Positions 12,991 through 26,849 of a stretch of 64,000 nucleotides of DNA are shown here, in pieces (the stretch's first letter is position 1; the number at the start of each line of letters is the position of its first letter). The notes under the pieces are model-generated. The model did no database searches, was not told where the DNA came from, and worked only from the letters and a program-made list of their open reading frames with translations. Source of the stretch: Diadema setosum (Eukaryota; Echinodermata; Echinoidea; Diadematoida; Diadematidae). The stretch lies in contig CM067062.1 in the NCBI GenBank assembly GCA_033980235.1, forward strand, positions 2,819,709-2,883,708, in the 5' to 3' direction. The position numbers were made by a program, and so were the translations under genes.

Positions 12991-13105
12991 ATTTATGTCC
13001 ATGGTGTACGACAAACCGTACTGTCGCATCTCGTCTTACTTGTTAGGCATGGTGTTGGGATACCTCATGCAACGCATCGGGAAGAGGAAGATCACCTTAA
13101 ATTCT
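12991..13105 (+). CDS. NRF-6-like exon with YCRISSYLLG motif
   Basis: The exon encodes FMSMVYDKPYCRISSYLLG followed by MVLGYLMQRIGKRKITLNS. The YDKPYCRI.SYL.G..LGY signature is highly conserved in NRF-6-like proteins and marks the start of a membrane helix. I chose the acceptor at ...cactgag because it leaves one nucleotide that completes the preceding CA codon; the donor is GTAAGT after a full codon (phase 0). A longer reading frame runs upstream to 12950, but that part has no family similarity and lacks a matching phase, so it is treated as intron. Confidence 0.82.
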
Positions 13106-14420
13106 GTAAGTTCCTGGTCAGTCTTTATCAAACGATTTCTTTGCTTAAGTCACAGCATTTAATATCTCTAAGAACGACACAAGGCAGATAGATATGAAAG
13201 TGTCACTGATAGTAGTATTTATCCAACTCTAGATTATTATTTTCTTTTTCATAATTTGAAAATTTTCCTCTTTGCATGATTTTACTTTCGTTTTTTTTTT
13301 ACTGACCCTCCTTTTTCAATAAGTGAACGGCGATGCGGTGCAATTAACTCGCCAAAAGCATATGACCTCGAAGCCTCAATTGCATAAAACTGACAGCTTG
13401 TGTACGCAAAATCGCTGGGGAAGTGTTGCAAGACAATCGTAGTATCTCACCTCAGAAACCATGAAAATGATTAAATCTATACAGCAAATTGAAGATGACA
13501 CTATTCTCCTACTCGCAATCTTAGTTATTTTGGGTTTTACTGAGGATAAACCTGTGAAAATAACGTCGAAACTTAATTTAGCTTCCAAAACAGAAAATTT
13601 GGTCTCAAAACATTTTTTTTCCACATTTTCCTCCATTGCCCCAAAATTAAACTTCCGTATATGACTTACGGGTAGTATATCCATACTGAGTTCCAAATAT
13701 CTTTTCTGTATCATTTGGCGCACGGTTATGTCCAGAAAAAAAAAAAATCGAGATCACGGTCACTTGTGACCTACGTAAAATCTATAGCGTAAGCCATGTA
13801 AGCAGTACGCAGTCCGATGTATCGGACAGTTGAAGACACTTGAAGCACATTGCAGGATTCCTCTCTTGCCCACTCACCACCCTGTGGACCGAAACCGAAC
13901 CCTGACACCTCTAATTGGCTAAGTGTGCACTAACCAGTAGAGAACGCGTGCGCAGGAGGATGATCTAGTATTCTAGTTGTGCATGTCCAGTATTTTAGCA
14001 GACAAGCCAGCAATTCTGTTTCAGCTGTCTCCTAAAAGATGCACAGTTATATGCATCCCCCAGAGCACAAGATGGTGGGATGACATGTGTAATCACCCAA
14101 CCCCTCCCCCATCCCAATTTTAAAGGAAAAATATTTTCACTTCATGATTATGATTATCACTATTCATGTTCTTTTTCTTACAATCATTATAAGTTTTCCC
14201 GCCCAGTTTCGTCAGATTTGTATTCAAATTAACGAGAAGGCGTTCAAACTCACGTGATTTTTGTCAACCTTCTTGTCTCAAGGTTCATTTTAATTCTTTT
14301 TGATCATTCAGATTTCATGTCATTCTGTTTAGATTTATACTATTTCATTTAATTTCGAGGGAAATTCAAGTTAACGATGCAATGTGGCAATTAATTTTGC
14401 GCCGGGTGGATATAAAGGAA
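13106..14420. other. Start of the 22.7-kb NRF intron, nothing recognised
   Basis: Unstructured AT-rich sequence; a 115-codon minus frame (13376-13723) has no recognisable domain. Confidence 0.35.
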
Positions 14421-14423
14421 CCC

Positions 14424-14734
14424 GGGGCAAAGTGGACCAAAAATGTTTGTCCAGCTAAAACGGGAATTCAAAGCAGAGTAAAGAAAGATTTTTTGTTTAG
14501 ATTATTACCTGAGGACTACCGCTAACAAACGGCAGTAAAATTTGTTTTCAAATTCAGTTTTATCAATTACTGTGAATTTGAAAAAATATGAAAATTCCAC
14601 GTTGCCCCAGACCACTTGGGCAAAGGGGAATACAAAATGCAAGTCATGCAGCTTGCGTGGAAACGCACCAAACTTCATTTTACCTACAAGCCCATTAGTT
14701 AACATGTTCCACCTTGCCCCGTCCACTTTGCCCC
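14424..14734. mobile_element. MITE with GGGGCAAAGTGGAC ends
   Basis: GGGGCAAAGTGGAC at 14424-14437 is inverted at 14721-14734. A related TTTGCCCCGGG word occurs at about 21697. It is followed by a LINE-like tail (ATGGAAATAAAACC then a TTGAATTGAA run, 14840-14882). Confidence 0.55.
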
Positions 14735-15089
14735 AACCATGTATAATTTTTCCCAACATGCATCACTGTGACATCGGCCTGTATTTGCTAGCCCTGATAT
14801 CACAGTTTATGGAAACTTAAATTACTTTGTATTACTTTCTATGGAAATAAAACCATTTTGAACTCAATTGAATTGAACTGAAATCCATGCATCGTTGTTA
14901 CCATGGTTTTCGAGATACTATTTCAGATAAACATGATAATTTTGCATAAAATATATAATAATCAATTGTTGGTTTTGAGGTATGCAAAACAGATATTTTC
15001 CCTAAAGACACACATACAATCATTTATTTACACAACTCTGCTATGAAAAGATGGAGCATCCCTAGTGGGATCTTTTTCTTTTTTTTTTC

Positions 15090-18000
15090 TTTTTTTCCTT
15101 CCACAGGGTGTTTTATTTAAACACATTCAGAAAGTGACGTTTACAAATCATTTCTTAATACAAAACAGAATAAGAATTAAATGATAAATCAATCATCGAC
15201 AAAATGTGGCCTACTGCATTTATATGTAATATAACAAAATTTCTTGAACTTTTTTACAACATACAATTTATATTATTCTTTTTTTTTTCATTGGCAAAAA
15301 CAACCCTAAAAACACTTTTGGTGTTATATAATTTTGATTATCTGTTCAAAAACACTTCATGAATAAAGCCCATTTTTTCACAATTTTTTTTTCTCTACAA
15401 TTCATTTGACTTATACATTTTTTCCATCTCAAAATAACATTTTATCTCAGATATAATATGTTCGAATGACGGAACAGGTTTTTTTTAAAATTTCGCTAAA
15501 AAAAAAATCTCTTCTTACAACCATCATCATACAGTTTAATGCACTGTTGTTGACACCATAAGGTCCGAATAGCTTATGTTGGTTTGTAAATACAATTTGT
15601 TTATCTATCTTCAGAAGTAACCATCGCTCAAACTTATTCCATATATCATTTGAATAAGAGCATGAACAAAATATATGCATTATGGTTTCCTCACTATCAT
15701 TACAAAACGTACACTTTTTATCTGTTACAAAACCAAATTTTAAAAGAGCGTCTTTCATATATAATATTCTATTCATAATCTTAAATTGAAACCACCTCAT
15801 ATTAACATCAATAGTTGATTGAAAAGGAATTAAACAATATAAAGACCATGTTTCATCATCAAAAATCAACATACTACTCCACTTTACAAAACTGTTACAA
15901 TGTTTTGAATTGTGTCTTAGAAACGTTTGATAAATATCAGAACAACCTTTCTTGTGTTTTACTATTACATTCAAACCATGAGGAATAAAAGGTTCTGTCA
16001 TCTTCAACATGCAGTTTTTAGCAAATGATTGAATAGAAGTACACAATCCACATTGCTGAAGAAAGTTTGTATACCAAACTTCTTCTGAAATTCAAAATAT
16101 GAAAGAAATTTTCATAATCATTATCTAACATATCATTTATAGAACGTACACCTTTCTCACACCAAGACTTAAAATATAGTGTTGTTATTCATTTTTATCA
16201 AAGGATTATTCCAAAGAGGCTGACTTGCCAAATCGTCATTTGTATTAATTTCTAAAATTTTTGAAAAAGCCAGAAGTACCTCTTTCCAAAATCATTAAGT
16301 ATTACATTGGCATTTTTTTTTGTAGTACAGTATAATGATCCCATAAATAAATGAAATGATACTAATTGGGGCAAGAAAGAACGGAACATGTGGAACGTGT
16401 AATTTTCAGTCTGCGGATCACAAATAAACCTTCTAATCATGGATATTTTAAGAGATTTGGCATGCATAGAAATATCTATCATTTTTATACCACCATAACA
16501 ATATAAATATCTATCATTTTGATACCACCATAACAATATAATTGACACATTTGATTTCTATTTATTTTATCGGGTTTATTTCCCATATAAACGAATAAAA
16601 AGAACCATTTATATCTGTCAATGTTTTAAAATTTGGTTCGGGAAGTGATAACAACAAATAATTTAATTTTGACATCAATGATGATTTAACTACAGTAACT
16701 CTTCCTAAAACAGTAAGTGATTGTTTAGACCAGGAGGTCATTGTATTTGTAATATCTTTCATTTTTTCACGATAATTTTGTTCAACCATTTCATGTAATT
16801 TAACTGAAAATTCTATTCCCAGGTACCTAAAGTACCCACCCTGAAAAATCCAATCAAAATTACAATCTTCCAGTAATTTAATCTACAATTCCGTTTCTTT
16901 CCTATCCATATTATTTTAGTCTTTCTGGGGTTAATTCGTAAGTTCGATATGTTAGCAAAATTATCGAAAATCTCAAGATCATCTTTTAGATCTTGATCTG
17001 ATCCGTTAAGTGTTAAAAGTGTGTCATCTGCATATTGCAATACTTTAATTTTTTTCATTAATTTGCCACCCAACTACGGAATTCATGTGCCTAATCATAA
17101 TTCCAAGGATTTCACTGACCAATAGAAAAAGATACGGTAATGAGGGATCCCCTTGCCGACAGCCCTCTTCTATTTTGAATCTATCTGTACAATAACCGTT
17201 CAATAAAACACTGGAAAAAGCATTGTTATAAAACAATTGAACCCTTTTTTTCATAGATTGGCCGAAATTGAAAAACTCTAAAACTTTGAATAGAAACTTA
17301 GGAGACACGGAATCGAAAGCCGCAGTGGAGTTTTTCGAAATCAATTGAAAGTAACAATCCGGGTATATCATGTAGCTCTGTATATAAAAGTATATCATAC
17401 AGTAAACGAATATTTTCACCAATGTATCGACCTTCCAAAAATCCGGTTTGATTTCCATGTATCAACTATGATAACGATTTCTTAAATCTGTTTCCTATAC
17501 AACCAGATACCAATTTATATATTGCATTTAATAAAGAAATTGGACGCCAATTCTTTAAAAACTGTCGGGGTTGATTTGCTTTTGGAATTAATGTGATTAC
17601 TCTCAATATTTGTGCGGCTGACATTCTGTCCTGAAAAATAAGCATAATTTAAAGAATTTAACAGAAGATATTTAATTTCCTTCAAAAAAAAAATATGATC
17701 AAACTCCAAGGTAAAACCGTCTAATCCGGGAGATTTATTACATTTCATACTTTTTAACACAGAGTATACCCCTTCTTCATTTAAGGGACCTTCTAATGAT
17801 AACTATATTTGTCGTGATAATTTTGGGATGTCAAAAGATGACAATAATGAATCTAAATCTACATCTGTAGTTTCTTTTACTTCATACAAACAGGAATAGA
17901 AAGTAAACACTTCTTTCTGTATATCACACTGATTCGTAACAATATCACTTTCACGGGAGAGCTGACGAATTTGTCTGTTAACACTATTCTGTTTTTCCAA

Positions 18001-18481
18001 AGTTAAAAAATACTTTGAGGGCTTCTCTCCTAGTTCCAGCCACTTAATCCTGCTTCTCATTGTGATTCTTTCATTTTCTTTTGAGCGAAATATTTCCAAT
18101 TCTTCTTTCTGTTTATTAATTTCATCTAATATTTCACTTTTATCATTACATAATAATATTTTTTCTAAATCTTCTATGTTTTTCTCCAATTCCTTTTCTC
18201 TGTTAATATTTTGCTTTTTAATATGAGAAGCGTAAAGAATAGTTTCCCCACGTATTGTCATCATTAAAATTTCGAAAAATACCTGATCATTAACAGTAAA
18301 CTGACATTCACCAACTACATTGTCACTGTAATCAAACTGGACAGTTCCCTTTGCAAAAAATGTAATTGTATCTTTTATAATTTGTTTAGTTTTTGGGACA
18401 TATATTTCATCTTTCAATAAAGTATTATTAAATTTCCAAAACCCTGGTCCCCGTTTAAACTCATTTAAATTTAAACTTAAA
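15090..18481 (-). mobile_element. L1/Tx1-like LINE: reverse transcriptase and C-terminal part
   Basis: Read from right to left on the minus strand. 17803-18481 has FKRGPGFWKFNNTLLKDE and KWLELGEKPSKYFLTLEKQN. 17515-17760 has CNKSPGLDGFTLEF. 17045-17458 has AAFDSVSPKFLFKVL and EEGCRQGDPSLPYLFLLV. 16813-17073 has the catalytic LQYADDTLL. 15447-16046 is a zf-RVT-like domain (FKIMNRILY, KCTFC...ETIMHIFCSC). Frames are broken by shifts and stops between these blocks, so the element is a dead copy. The endonuclease part lies at 19780-20480, beyond a Helitron insertion. Confidence 0.85.
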
Positions 18482-19775
18482 CTAGAAATGTCGCTATGGC
18501 GACTGATGTCTCCGCCATAATGCATGATTCTCCCAATAGGTGTATGGTACAATGTCTTTACAATGTGTGATGACTGACAAAATATTGAAATGCCATGTTT
18601 GTCAGAAATATCTTGAATGTTCACATTCCTTGAACTAGGTTTGCTTTAATTGTCTAAGAGTGCAGGTACACGCATTTGGGGAAGTGAGGATTTTTACTTG
18701 ACTTCTGACCGATCCTTTTGTAAGTTTATACATTGAGTAATTTTCAAGGTATGAAGAAAGAGTGTAATTACAGTATAGAATAGATTTTTTTTTTTTGCAT
18801 TTAAACCTGGCCTTTGACCCTTAACCTTTGACCTTTGAGAGAATCTACATTAGGTAATACCTGTATATATCAAGTTTTAAAAATGATAAGGCAAGCATTG
18901 CATATAATACTAGTTAATAGGGGAAATAGTAAAATTTTGAGGAGTTCACCTTGACCTTAGACCCCTGACTAATGACCCATGACCCCTACATTCCCTAGAT
19001 AATCCCTGCCAGTCAGTACATACGTATGTACCAAGTTCCATGAAGATACATTGAACCATTTGCAAGAAAGTGAAATTGTAACATTCTCACTTAGCCTTTG
19101 ACCTTTTGACCTTTGACCTTATGACATGAAACTCTCTCTGGAGAATCTTTACGCAGTTGTACATGTCTACACTAAGTTAAAAAAATACCTTCGGACATTG
19201 CATGGATATGGGGGAAATAGCAACATTTTTAGCATTTGACCTTGACCTTTTGACCTTTGACCTCTTGCCAATGTCAGTAAAATCAAGTCTACTAATTGCT
19301 TCATGATACATCATCCTTGGACCAAATTTGGTGAAAGCTGCTTCATCCAGTTTTGAGTTATCACGTAAACAGTTAAATTTTAGGATTTGACCTTGATCTT
19401 TGATCTTTGACCTCTGTCCAATTTCACTCAAAAACTAATCAAATAATTGTCCCATCATACATCAACCTCGGACAAAGTTTGGTGAAATTTGCTTGATCCA
19501 GTCTTGAGTTATCGCGTAAACGGATACAATTTCATGATTTGACCTTGACCTTCGACCTTTGGCCGATTTCATCCAAATCTAATAAACTAATTGCCCCATC
19601 ATACTTTATACTTGGACCAAATTTGGTAAAATTCCAGTTAATATTACTCAAGTTATCGCGTAAACGAATGCGGACGGACGTATACGGACGTACGTACGGA
19701 CGGACGTAGGGACGGACGGACAACCCGAAAACATAATGTCTCCGGTACCACTTCGTGGCGGAGGCATAAAAAAAA
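18482..19775 (-). mobile_element. Non-autonomous Helitron/Helentron-like element inside the LINE
   Basis: On the minus strand the 3' end is the hairpin GTCGCCATAGCGAC, then ATTT, then CTAG (18482-18503), followed by T in the host. The other end reads TATGCCTCCGCCACGAAG (near 19765), and a related TCCGCCA block lies just inside the hairpin. The centre has about four ~150-bp units (GACCTTTGACC..., GGACCAAATTTGGTGAAA, GAGTTATCGCGTAAACG) and a (GGACG)n tract. The LINE frame resumes on both sides. Confidence 0.75.
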
Positions 19776-19779
19776 AAAC

Positions 19780-20480
19780 TTTAGCATGGTCAGTACGGTA
19801 ACCTGAAAAAATATCAGTATTATGAACTAACGAGAGCAATTCGGAGGGTATTTAAAAAAAAAAATCTACTCTACTTTGCTTAAAATGATTTGGTTGCCAC
19901 CAATTATAACATCTTTCATCCGGATTACATAAATTATTCTCCATGGATCACATAAACTTAAATCATTCTTCATTATATCTAATTGTTTTTTGGCCCTAGG
20001 GTTATACATGTACATAGTTATATGTGTCGAGGGTTGTATCCTGACTTAAATCGCCACAAAGGATGTAGTATGTGGGTTTTCAAAATCTAATATAATCTTT
20101 TGAAGATCAACAAAAAATTCAAGTTTGTCAGTATTCGGACCATATAAAGATATAAATGGCAATTTATATTAAAATAATTTCAAATCTAATTCCACAAAAT
20201 TTCCTGTTTTATCTATCTGAACTCTATTAACTTTAACTGGGATTGTATCTTTAAATAATATGGCAACACTTCTTGAATTTGAGGTATTACGTGAATGAAA
20301 ACATTCATCCTTCCATTCCTTAGGGATTTCTGCCTCAATGCTCGGTATAAAATGAGTATCTTGAATACAGCAAATACCATATTTTTTTTATTTCAGATAC
20401 GACAGAACATCTTGCCTTATTTGGCCACTCGCCAGGCCACGACAATTCATCGAAATAAATGTTACAATATCCTGCATGAG
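19780..20480 (-). mobile_element. L1/Tx1-like LINE endonuclease remnant
   Basis: The minus strand starts MQDIVTFISMNCRGLASGQI, then RQDVLSYLK, then GICCIQDTHFIP, VAILFKDTIPVKVNRVQIDK and an ILCGDL-like segment. This is the order of an L1 apurinic endonuclease (N-C-R-G-L, Q-D/E-T-H, G-D). It joins the reverse transcriptase at 18481 once the Helitron is removed. Confidence 0.75.
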
Positions 20481-21967
20481 ATAAATATACTTTCAGGAAA
20501 CGTGCAAAAGAACAACATGTGGAAGTAGTTTTCAAATGAATGATACACAATAGACTACAAAAGACATATAGCAAAACACACACGGAAGAGGGCGTGCTAA
20601 CCAAAACTCGGTTGCTTGCCCGAAGAGTCTCAAGCGACCCCTCAATAACGAATAAAAGAAAATTGACCCAAACGAAGCTCCTTGGGAATACCTACCCCAG
20701 AGTGCTTAGAAAACTGTTTGCAAACAAAAATAGTGACTTTAGAGTTTTGTCATGCATTAAATAGTTTGTATTTTTGTCACAAAAAAAAAAAAAAACATCG
20801 AGAGAACGGATAACCAACAATATGCGATATTTTTGCAAGTTGTCGCCATTATATCCCGGTACAGCAAATTACTATCATTCACAAAGAATATCAATTATTC
20901 AATCAACTTCACTCGTATCTTAACCACTCATTGTTATACTTAACTTTGTTCATCATTGCAGTATATTAAGCCTATTGCGAAAAGTAAAAGGGAGAGAAAA
21001 AAAAGGAAAAACAATAGCTGAGCAGAATGAGATGAAAAATCTTTACAGTATGAAGTTATATCAGCAATGGGTAAGAGACCTATCCGTGACCCTAAATACA
21101 TCATTGCCACGTTATATCATACGAAAGTTACAATGTCATACACCGTTTCAACAGTTTCAAAATATTACACCAGTTCCATGTGACGTAATATTATACATAT
21201 TCCCCTTACCTCAAACTTATGACTATTTCATACCATCGTACTCTTTCATACCACTGATAATGGGTTTTTTTACGTAAACATTGACAATCTCTACATTAAT
21301 AGTTATTTTCCTATTATTATTGCTGTTTTTTGTTACTAACGCGATCACGAATTAAGTAACATTCAACAAACGTCAAATAAATCAATTGATATTTAGCTCT
21401 CCCAGTGCCAGGCAGCGAAAAACATGTAGTTTTGAAATAACACAATACATGTGCTCATGACAACGAGAGGGCCACGGGAAGAGGGCCGTACATGGAACAA
21501 TGCGTGCATGATACACCAACCATGCACCAACCTCCTCGGATACACCAAGGAGGTACAACATATAGCCTACAGTCAAAAAAAGAAAAGAAAAGAAAAAAAA
21601 ATCCTCTCCATGTGGGATCTTGGTGCATGAGCTTTAGATTCAAGACTGAATATGTATAGGTTTAATGGGAGTGTTTCACTTGCCCTGTGTTCCTCTTTGC
21701 CCCGGGTTCCCCTACGTTCAATTTCGTCCCATAAGCACCAATTTCAATCTTAGAAATACAGCTTGGAACTTTAAGAATTCCAATTTATTTCACATAAACA
21801 AGCTCTGTTCTATATTTGACTCATGCCGCACTTATGCTAGTCAAATTCCAATTCCACTGCTAAAATCATTGAACTATATAATTTCCGCTTTATTTGCAAA
21901 TATTCATAATCCAGTTTCAATCATATTTTACGTATTTCTCTTCTTCCCAATCTGTCTTCTAGTTTAA
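20481..21967. other. Intron sequence, nothing recognised
   Basis: Frames 20975-21277 and 21665-21967 are unrecognised. It may include the LINE 5' region up to about 20640. Confidence 0.3.
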
Positions 21968-22799
21968 CCTTTCACACCGGGATTTGCGTAGAGTTGCGTA
22001 GAATTGCGTAGCGACTACGCCAAAATCGGCTGCGTACTCATGGAAAATAATTGTGATGATCCACGCAGGATCGGCGTAGTCCCGGCGTAGGGTTACTTTG
22101 TACGTATGGTTGCGTAAGAAGTGCGTATCGACGTAGTTTATTTGGCGCGTAGCGGGCGTAGAGTTGCGTACATAAATGAATGTCGGGCGTACAGGCCGCG
22201 TAGAGTTGCTTATGCCCCAGTCACACAGTGCTTTACGATGGGTTACGGCCGCCGCGGATAGATACGGATGAGTGGACGCAGGGGGACGCAGCGTGGACGC
22301 AGGCATCCGCAGTGACGTTCATGTAGACGTAACGGTCCATAACTCATCCGTACAGAAAGGCAAAATGACGGCGCCAAGCCTGAGGGACTCCATGGATGCA
22401 GACTTACGCAAGTAAAGGTAACCAAACTTTACTAGGCCCATCTGTAACTGAACGTAACTACCCGTAGCTTGGACGCAGACCATCCGAACAAAAAATTACC
22501 TCCCATCCGTTTGCGTTCGTTTACGTCCACCGAAAGTATCCGAAATTAACCGCAAGTTAACGTATCACAACAGTTTCGTCCGCTTTTTTGCGGACAGTAA
22601 TGAATGCTGCGGACGATTACGTCCTTACACGTTTTCCGTTTTCCACTCGCAATGGAACACAGATACTCATGGGAAGCCGCACAACTCGTGTTGCCAAGTT
22701 GCAGCGCATCTACCTGAAGGAATGCTACAACACAGTCGGAGCTGTGGAGAGGCAGAACCGCATGGTCAATCATCATTTTAGGTGGCACCCATATACACA

Positions 22800-24045
22800 T
22801 GATATCTTGGATCTTGGATAAGTAGACCTCCTAAACATCTCCTGTGGAGTTTTAACTGGAGGTTGCGTAGAGGGTGGACTTTCAGAGAAGGGATGAGAGG
22901 GAAGGGTCCTCAGACAGGGCATGTTTGAACTTAGGGGGGTCCTTTTGGGAAATAGTAGATGGAGCCAAGTTGTTCCATGCTTTTACAGTGCGTGGAAAAA
23001 AAGAAAACTTGTAGACATCAGATGAAGTTTGATCTATCGCAAACTGCTTGGTATGTCCCCTTCTTTCCCTTGTGAACTTGTTTCTAAGTATGTTATCGTA
23101 CTGTATGTCCAGGTGGCCATGGAGGATCTTGTACAGGCATGTCAGTCGATGTTCCTCTCGTCTGTCTTTCAGAGGGATCCAGTTTAATTTACTGAGGAGA
23201 TGCGTCACACTTATATCCCTCCCGTATGAACTGGTTACAAATCTTGCTGCCTGTCTTTGCACCTTTTCTAAAACTTGGATGTTTTTTACTGTATGTGGAT
23301 CCCAGGATGCCGAAGCGTATTCCAGATGTGGTCGGACCAAGGAAGTATACAGTTTCTCCTTAACAGAGGGGGAGCAGTAATGAAAATTCCTCTTTATGAA
23401 ATTAAGAGTATTCATTGCTTTAGAAGAGGCATGTTGAGATTGTTTATTCCATCGGACATCTTTCTGAATGTAGATTCCTAAGTAGTGGATTTCTTCTTTC
23501 TCCTCCAGCTTGACACCAAGTAAGCTATAATTCGGTCGGCCCGGAGTCGTCTTCCTGGATACTCGCATGGTTTTACATTTAGTTGGGTTAAAATGCATTC
23601 CCCATGTTTCTGACCACTTGGTCATGGTGTTAAGGTCAGACTGGAGGGCTACTTCATCCTCAGTTGAATTAACCTCTCTATAAATCAGGCAGTCATCTGC
23701 AAATAGTCTGGTTACACTTGAAACTTGATGGTGGATATCATTAATATATAAAAGAAAAAGATGGGGGCCAAGTACAGTTCCTTGTGGAGTTCCGCTCAGG
23801 ACAGGTTTCCACTCTGAACATTGCCCATTTATACAAACACGTTGTTGTCTCTGAGTTGGAAAACTTGCAATCCAGTTCTTGGTGTCAGATCGTATTCCAT
23901 AGTAATCCAGTTTCATGAGTAATCTGCAGTGCGGGATAAGATCAAAGGCCTTGGAAAAATCCAAGGTTATCATGTCTGTTGTTTTCTTTTTGTCAACATT
24001 GACCTTCGGTGCTGAACTTTTTTCTTGCACTCTTTGAATGTATAT
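22800..24045 (-). mobile_element. CR1/Jockey-like LINE, 5' truncated, intact RT frame
   Basis: A 382-residue minus-strand frame (22882-24030) carries TLDFSKAFDLIPH (motif near residue 22), SGTPQGTVLGPHLFLLYIND, the catalytic RLFADDCLIY near residue 110, KCKTMRVSRK, YLGIYIQKDVRW, HLEYASASWDPH and a C-terminus with FFPRTVKAWNNL. It starts within the reverse transcriptase, so the endonuclease and ORF1 are missing. The uninterrupted frame suggests a fairly recent insertion. The 3' tail at about 22800 has GATCCAAGATATC. Confidence 0.88.
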
Positions 24046-25149
24046 TTTTCGAAAAAGGCAATATTTTGGGTAGAGGATGGGGTGACAACATTTTAATCAC
24101 TTTTCTGGCCGGGGAAGGTGTGGGACAGCGATAAACTATATAAAATGAGAACGAATTTAGTATTTCTCTATAGTCTTACCCACTTTACGCTCCATGGAAT
24201 GTGTATTTGAAGAGCTTGCTTCCAAAAGGCGCTAAATCCAATTTTTATCGAACTCCATCTTTCGCATGATTCGAACAGATCTTTGTCATGTGCATATAAG
24301 GCACTAAAAAATTAATCAAAATTGTTTGAGGAATTATGAAAAAATCAAACATGAAATTCACGCTTTCAACCAAAAGGCGCTAAATCCATTTTTGCTTTCA
24401 ACCAAAAGGCGCTATATCCAATTTCTCTATTCCGGTCTCTGATTGGTCAGAGCACGCCAGCTACGGGTTGCTCTGACCAATGAGAACGTGCAACACGTAC
24501 TATTACACGCAGCGATACTGCACTACATAGTTCAATGGCAATTCTTCACGGTCATGGATCACTACCACTGTTGTCTGTAGTGCTGTACAGAACCATGGCT
24601 ATCAGTCGAAAGTACATGACAGTTTCATAATGGATGAAAGACCCAAGACTGCCGGTGATCTAAAAAGTGGTACGAAAAGTGGAAAAATGAAACAGTGTTG
24701 AAGAAATGCAAGGCTAAGCAGTGGAAATACAGCTGTGAAAGGTGAGTTTACTTATCTGTACGACGCCCAGATTAAGTCAGTCCCATATGTGCATCTTGGT
24801 GTTGGGACCGAGATGGGCATCATACTCTACTTTGAACATGTTGAGTTGATTTATGAGCAACGTAGAATGTCAAATTTGGGTTTTATTACGAATTTTATAA
24901 TTAATCATTCAATGGGATCAATAATCTGCTGGGGAAAATTGTGAAATGGGCCCCGACATGCACCGGCACCACAAACAGGGCTCGTCGTGCATCAATGTAA
25001 ATTAGACTATGTATTTTACGTGTTGGCTACCCACCAGCTAAATGTTTACCTGTAAATTTACAAGGGTGTAGTGTAGAGCTCTAACGTTAGAGCTCTATTA
25101 AATGTTAGTACTATATAATATGTTTTAGTAAATTAAACCTTTTGATCTA

Positions 25150-26320
25150 CGGGTTCTGCTCGACGATGCAATACCAAGCAAGGTAAATTTACTACTACTA
25201 GCAATGACTAGAGTCTAGGCCTATACTAGTAGCTACTACCAGATATTATAGGGTGGACTTACAGCAACAGGGCTGCGTGTGTATATTCACAGGGTAAAGT
25301 TACCGGTACTTTTTGGCGATGCAATACCAAGCAAGGTAAATTACCAGTACAGTAGGCCTACTACTAACGTATAGGGTGGACTTACAGCAACAGCGCTGTG
25401 TGTGTATAAACAGGGTACTTTTCGGCGATGCAATGCCAAGCAAGGTAAATTACTACTAACGTTACTAACATAGGGTGGACTTACAGCAACAGGGCTGCGT
25501 GTGTATAAACAGGCGAGCCGCTGTGAACCAATCCTGACATGCAGTGGTGGGGCCTATTTAACAAGTATGCCGTTAGTTTAGCGTAGGGTTGTATACCTAT
25601 GGTAAGAATAATCAAGGGTCATGAGGAAGTCTTTCCAAGGATAGAATGAAGGGCAAAATCATGAAATCGGCCCCACAGCAGTGTGCTTGCACTTGTGCAT
25701 TTAGCAATTAAGCAAGGTTAGGTTAGGGTTTAAGGTTAGGTTAGGGTTGTACTTATAGTTGAATTGGCTGTGGAATTAGTCGAGGGACATTAGGGAGTCT
25801 TTCCAAGAATAAAATATTACTTAAGACCAGAGAAAAAAAAAAAAAACGGGAGAAAGGGAGGACTATGCTGTGGAAATCGGCCCCGCCTCTGTATCAATTG
25901 CTCGTAAACACCGTTTGGTGGGGCCGCATTCACAAGTATTATACTGTGGAAGAAAGCCCCAACGCCGTGCTTATGTACCGATGAATGCCACACGGTGGGG
26001 CTGAATTCACGAGTATAAACAGGCGAGCTGCTGTAGTATTAGTACCGAATGGCAGTGGTGGGGCCTACTTCACGAGTATGCCAAATGAAGTGTATTGCTA
26101 CATTGTATGCAGTGGAAACTGGTCCTGTTGCTGTATCAATCATGCATATTAAAGTGTCGTTTGGTGGGGCCACATACCTCAGTATTAGCCCTGTATTGTG
26201 CAAGAAAGCACCATATTGAACACCACATGGTGGGGATGTAACAGGTACGTAAGCTGCCGTATTATTTAGTACTGATAATAGAGAGACAGTGGTGGGGTCC
26301 ATTTCACAAGTATATCACTA
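25150..26320. repeat. Minisatellite blocks
   Basis: At 25155-25520 GATGCAATACCAAGCAAGGTAAATTA and GGTGGACTTACAGCAACAGG recur three times at ~110-bp spacing. From 25540 to 26320 a looser repeat of GTGGTGGGGCC...CACRAGTAT recurs about every 70-130 bp. Confidence 0.7.
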
Positions 26321-26849
26321 ATTATCTGTTGAAGGAACTGTAATCAATAAATGAAGTTACCTTGACTCATTTTCTCAGTTAAGTTTTCTGTAGATCTACA
26401 GCGTGTAACTATTCAAGTCAGTCTATACAGTACTGCTTATGCTGTGTTGCAATGGTAATGACCTGGTTACCTACTTTTCTAACTGTTCGAATTGGTCTAT
26501 GCAGCATGGGTGCATTGCCCTGGTAATGATAGAATTAGATAGAGCCTGTCTAATATTCACTGATGGATCTTATAATCCTGATATGATTGCATTAGTGGGT
26601 TTTTTTATGGTTGTATTAAACATTAAAAAATTATGTTAAAAAATCTGTAAATCAAACTAGTCTCTTTCTTTTTGGTCTTTTAGTAGAGTAAGTGTTGCTC
26701 CAAATCACTATGGCTGTCTAGAAGCTATTGAGAAATGTATCAAAATTGGAAGTTTGAGGTTGTGTTTGCTACTCGTGGACAGATATTCTAAGCCATAGGT
26801 ATTAATTACTTTTGATTGAATTCTCTTATTCTTCTCTCAATTCAGGTTA

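Noticed and set aside
24640..24745. Possible first exon before GTGAGT at 24740
   Set aside because: A short frame with stops in neighbouring frames and no recognisable partner exon; it is inside a TIR element.
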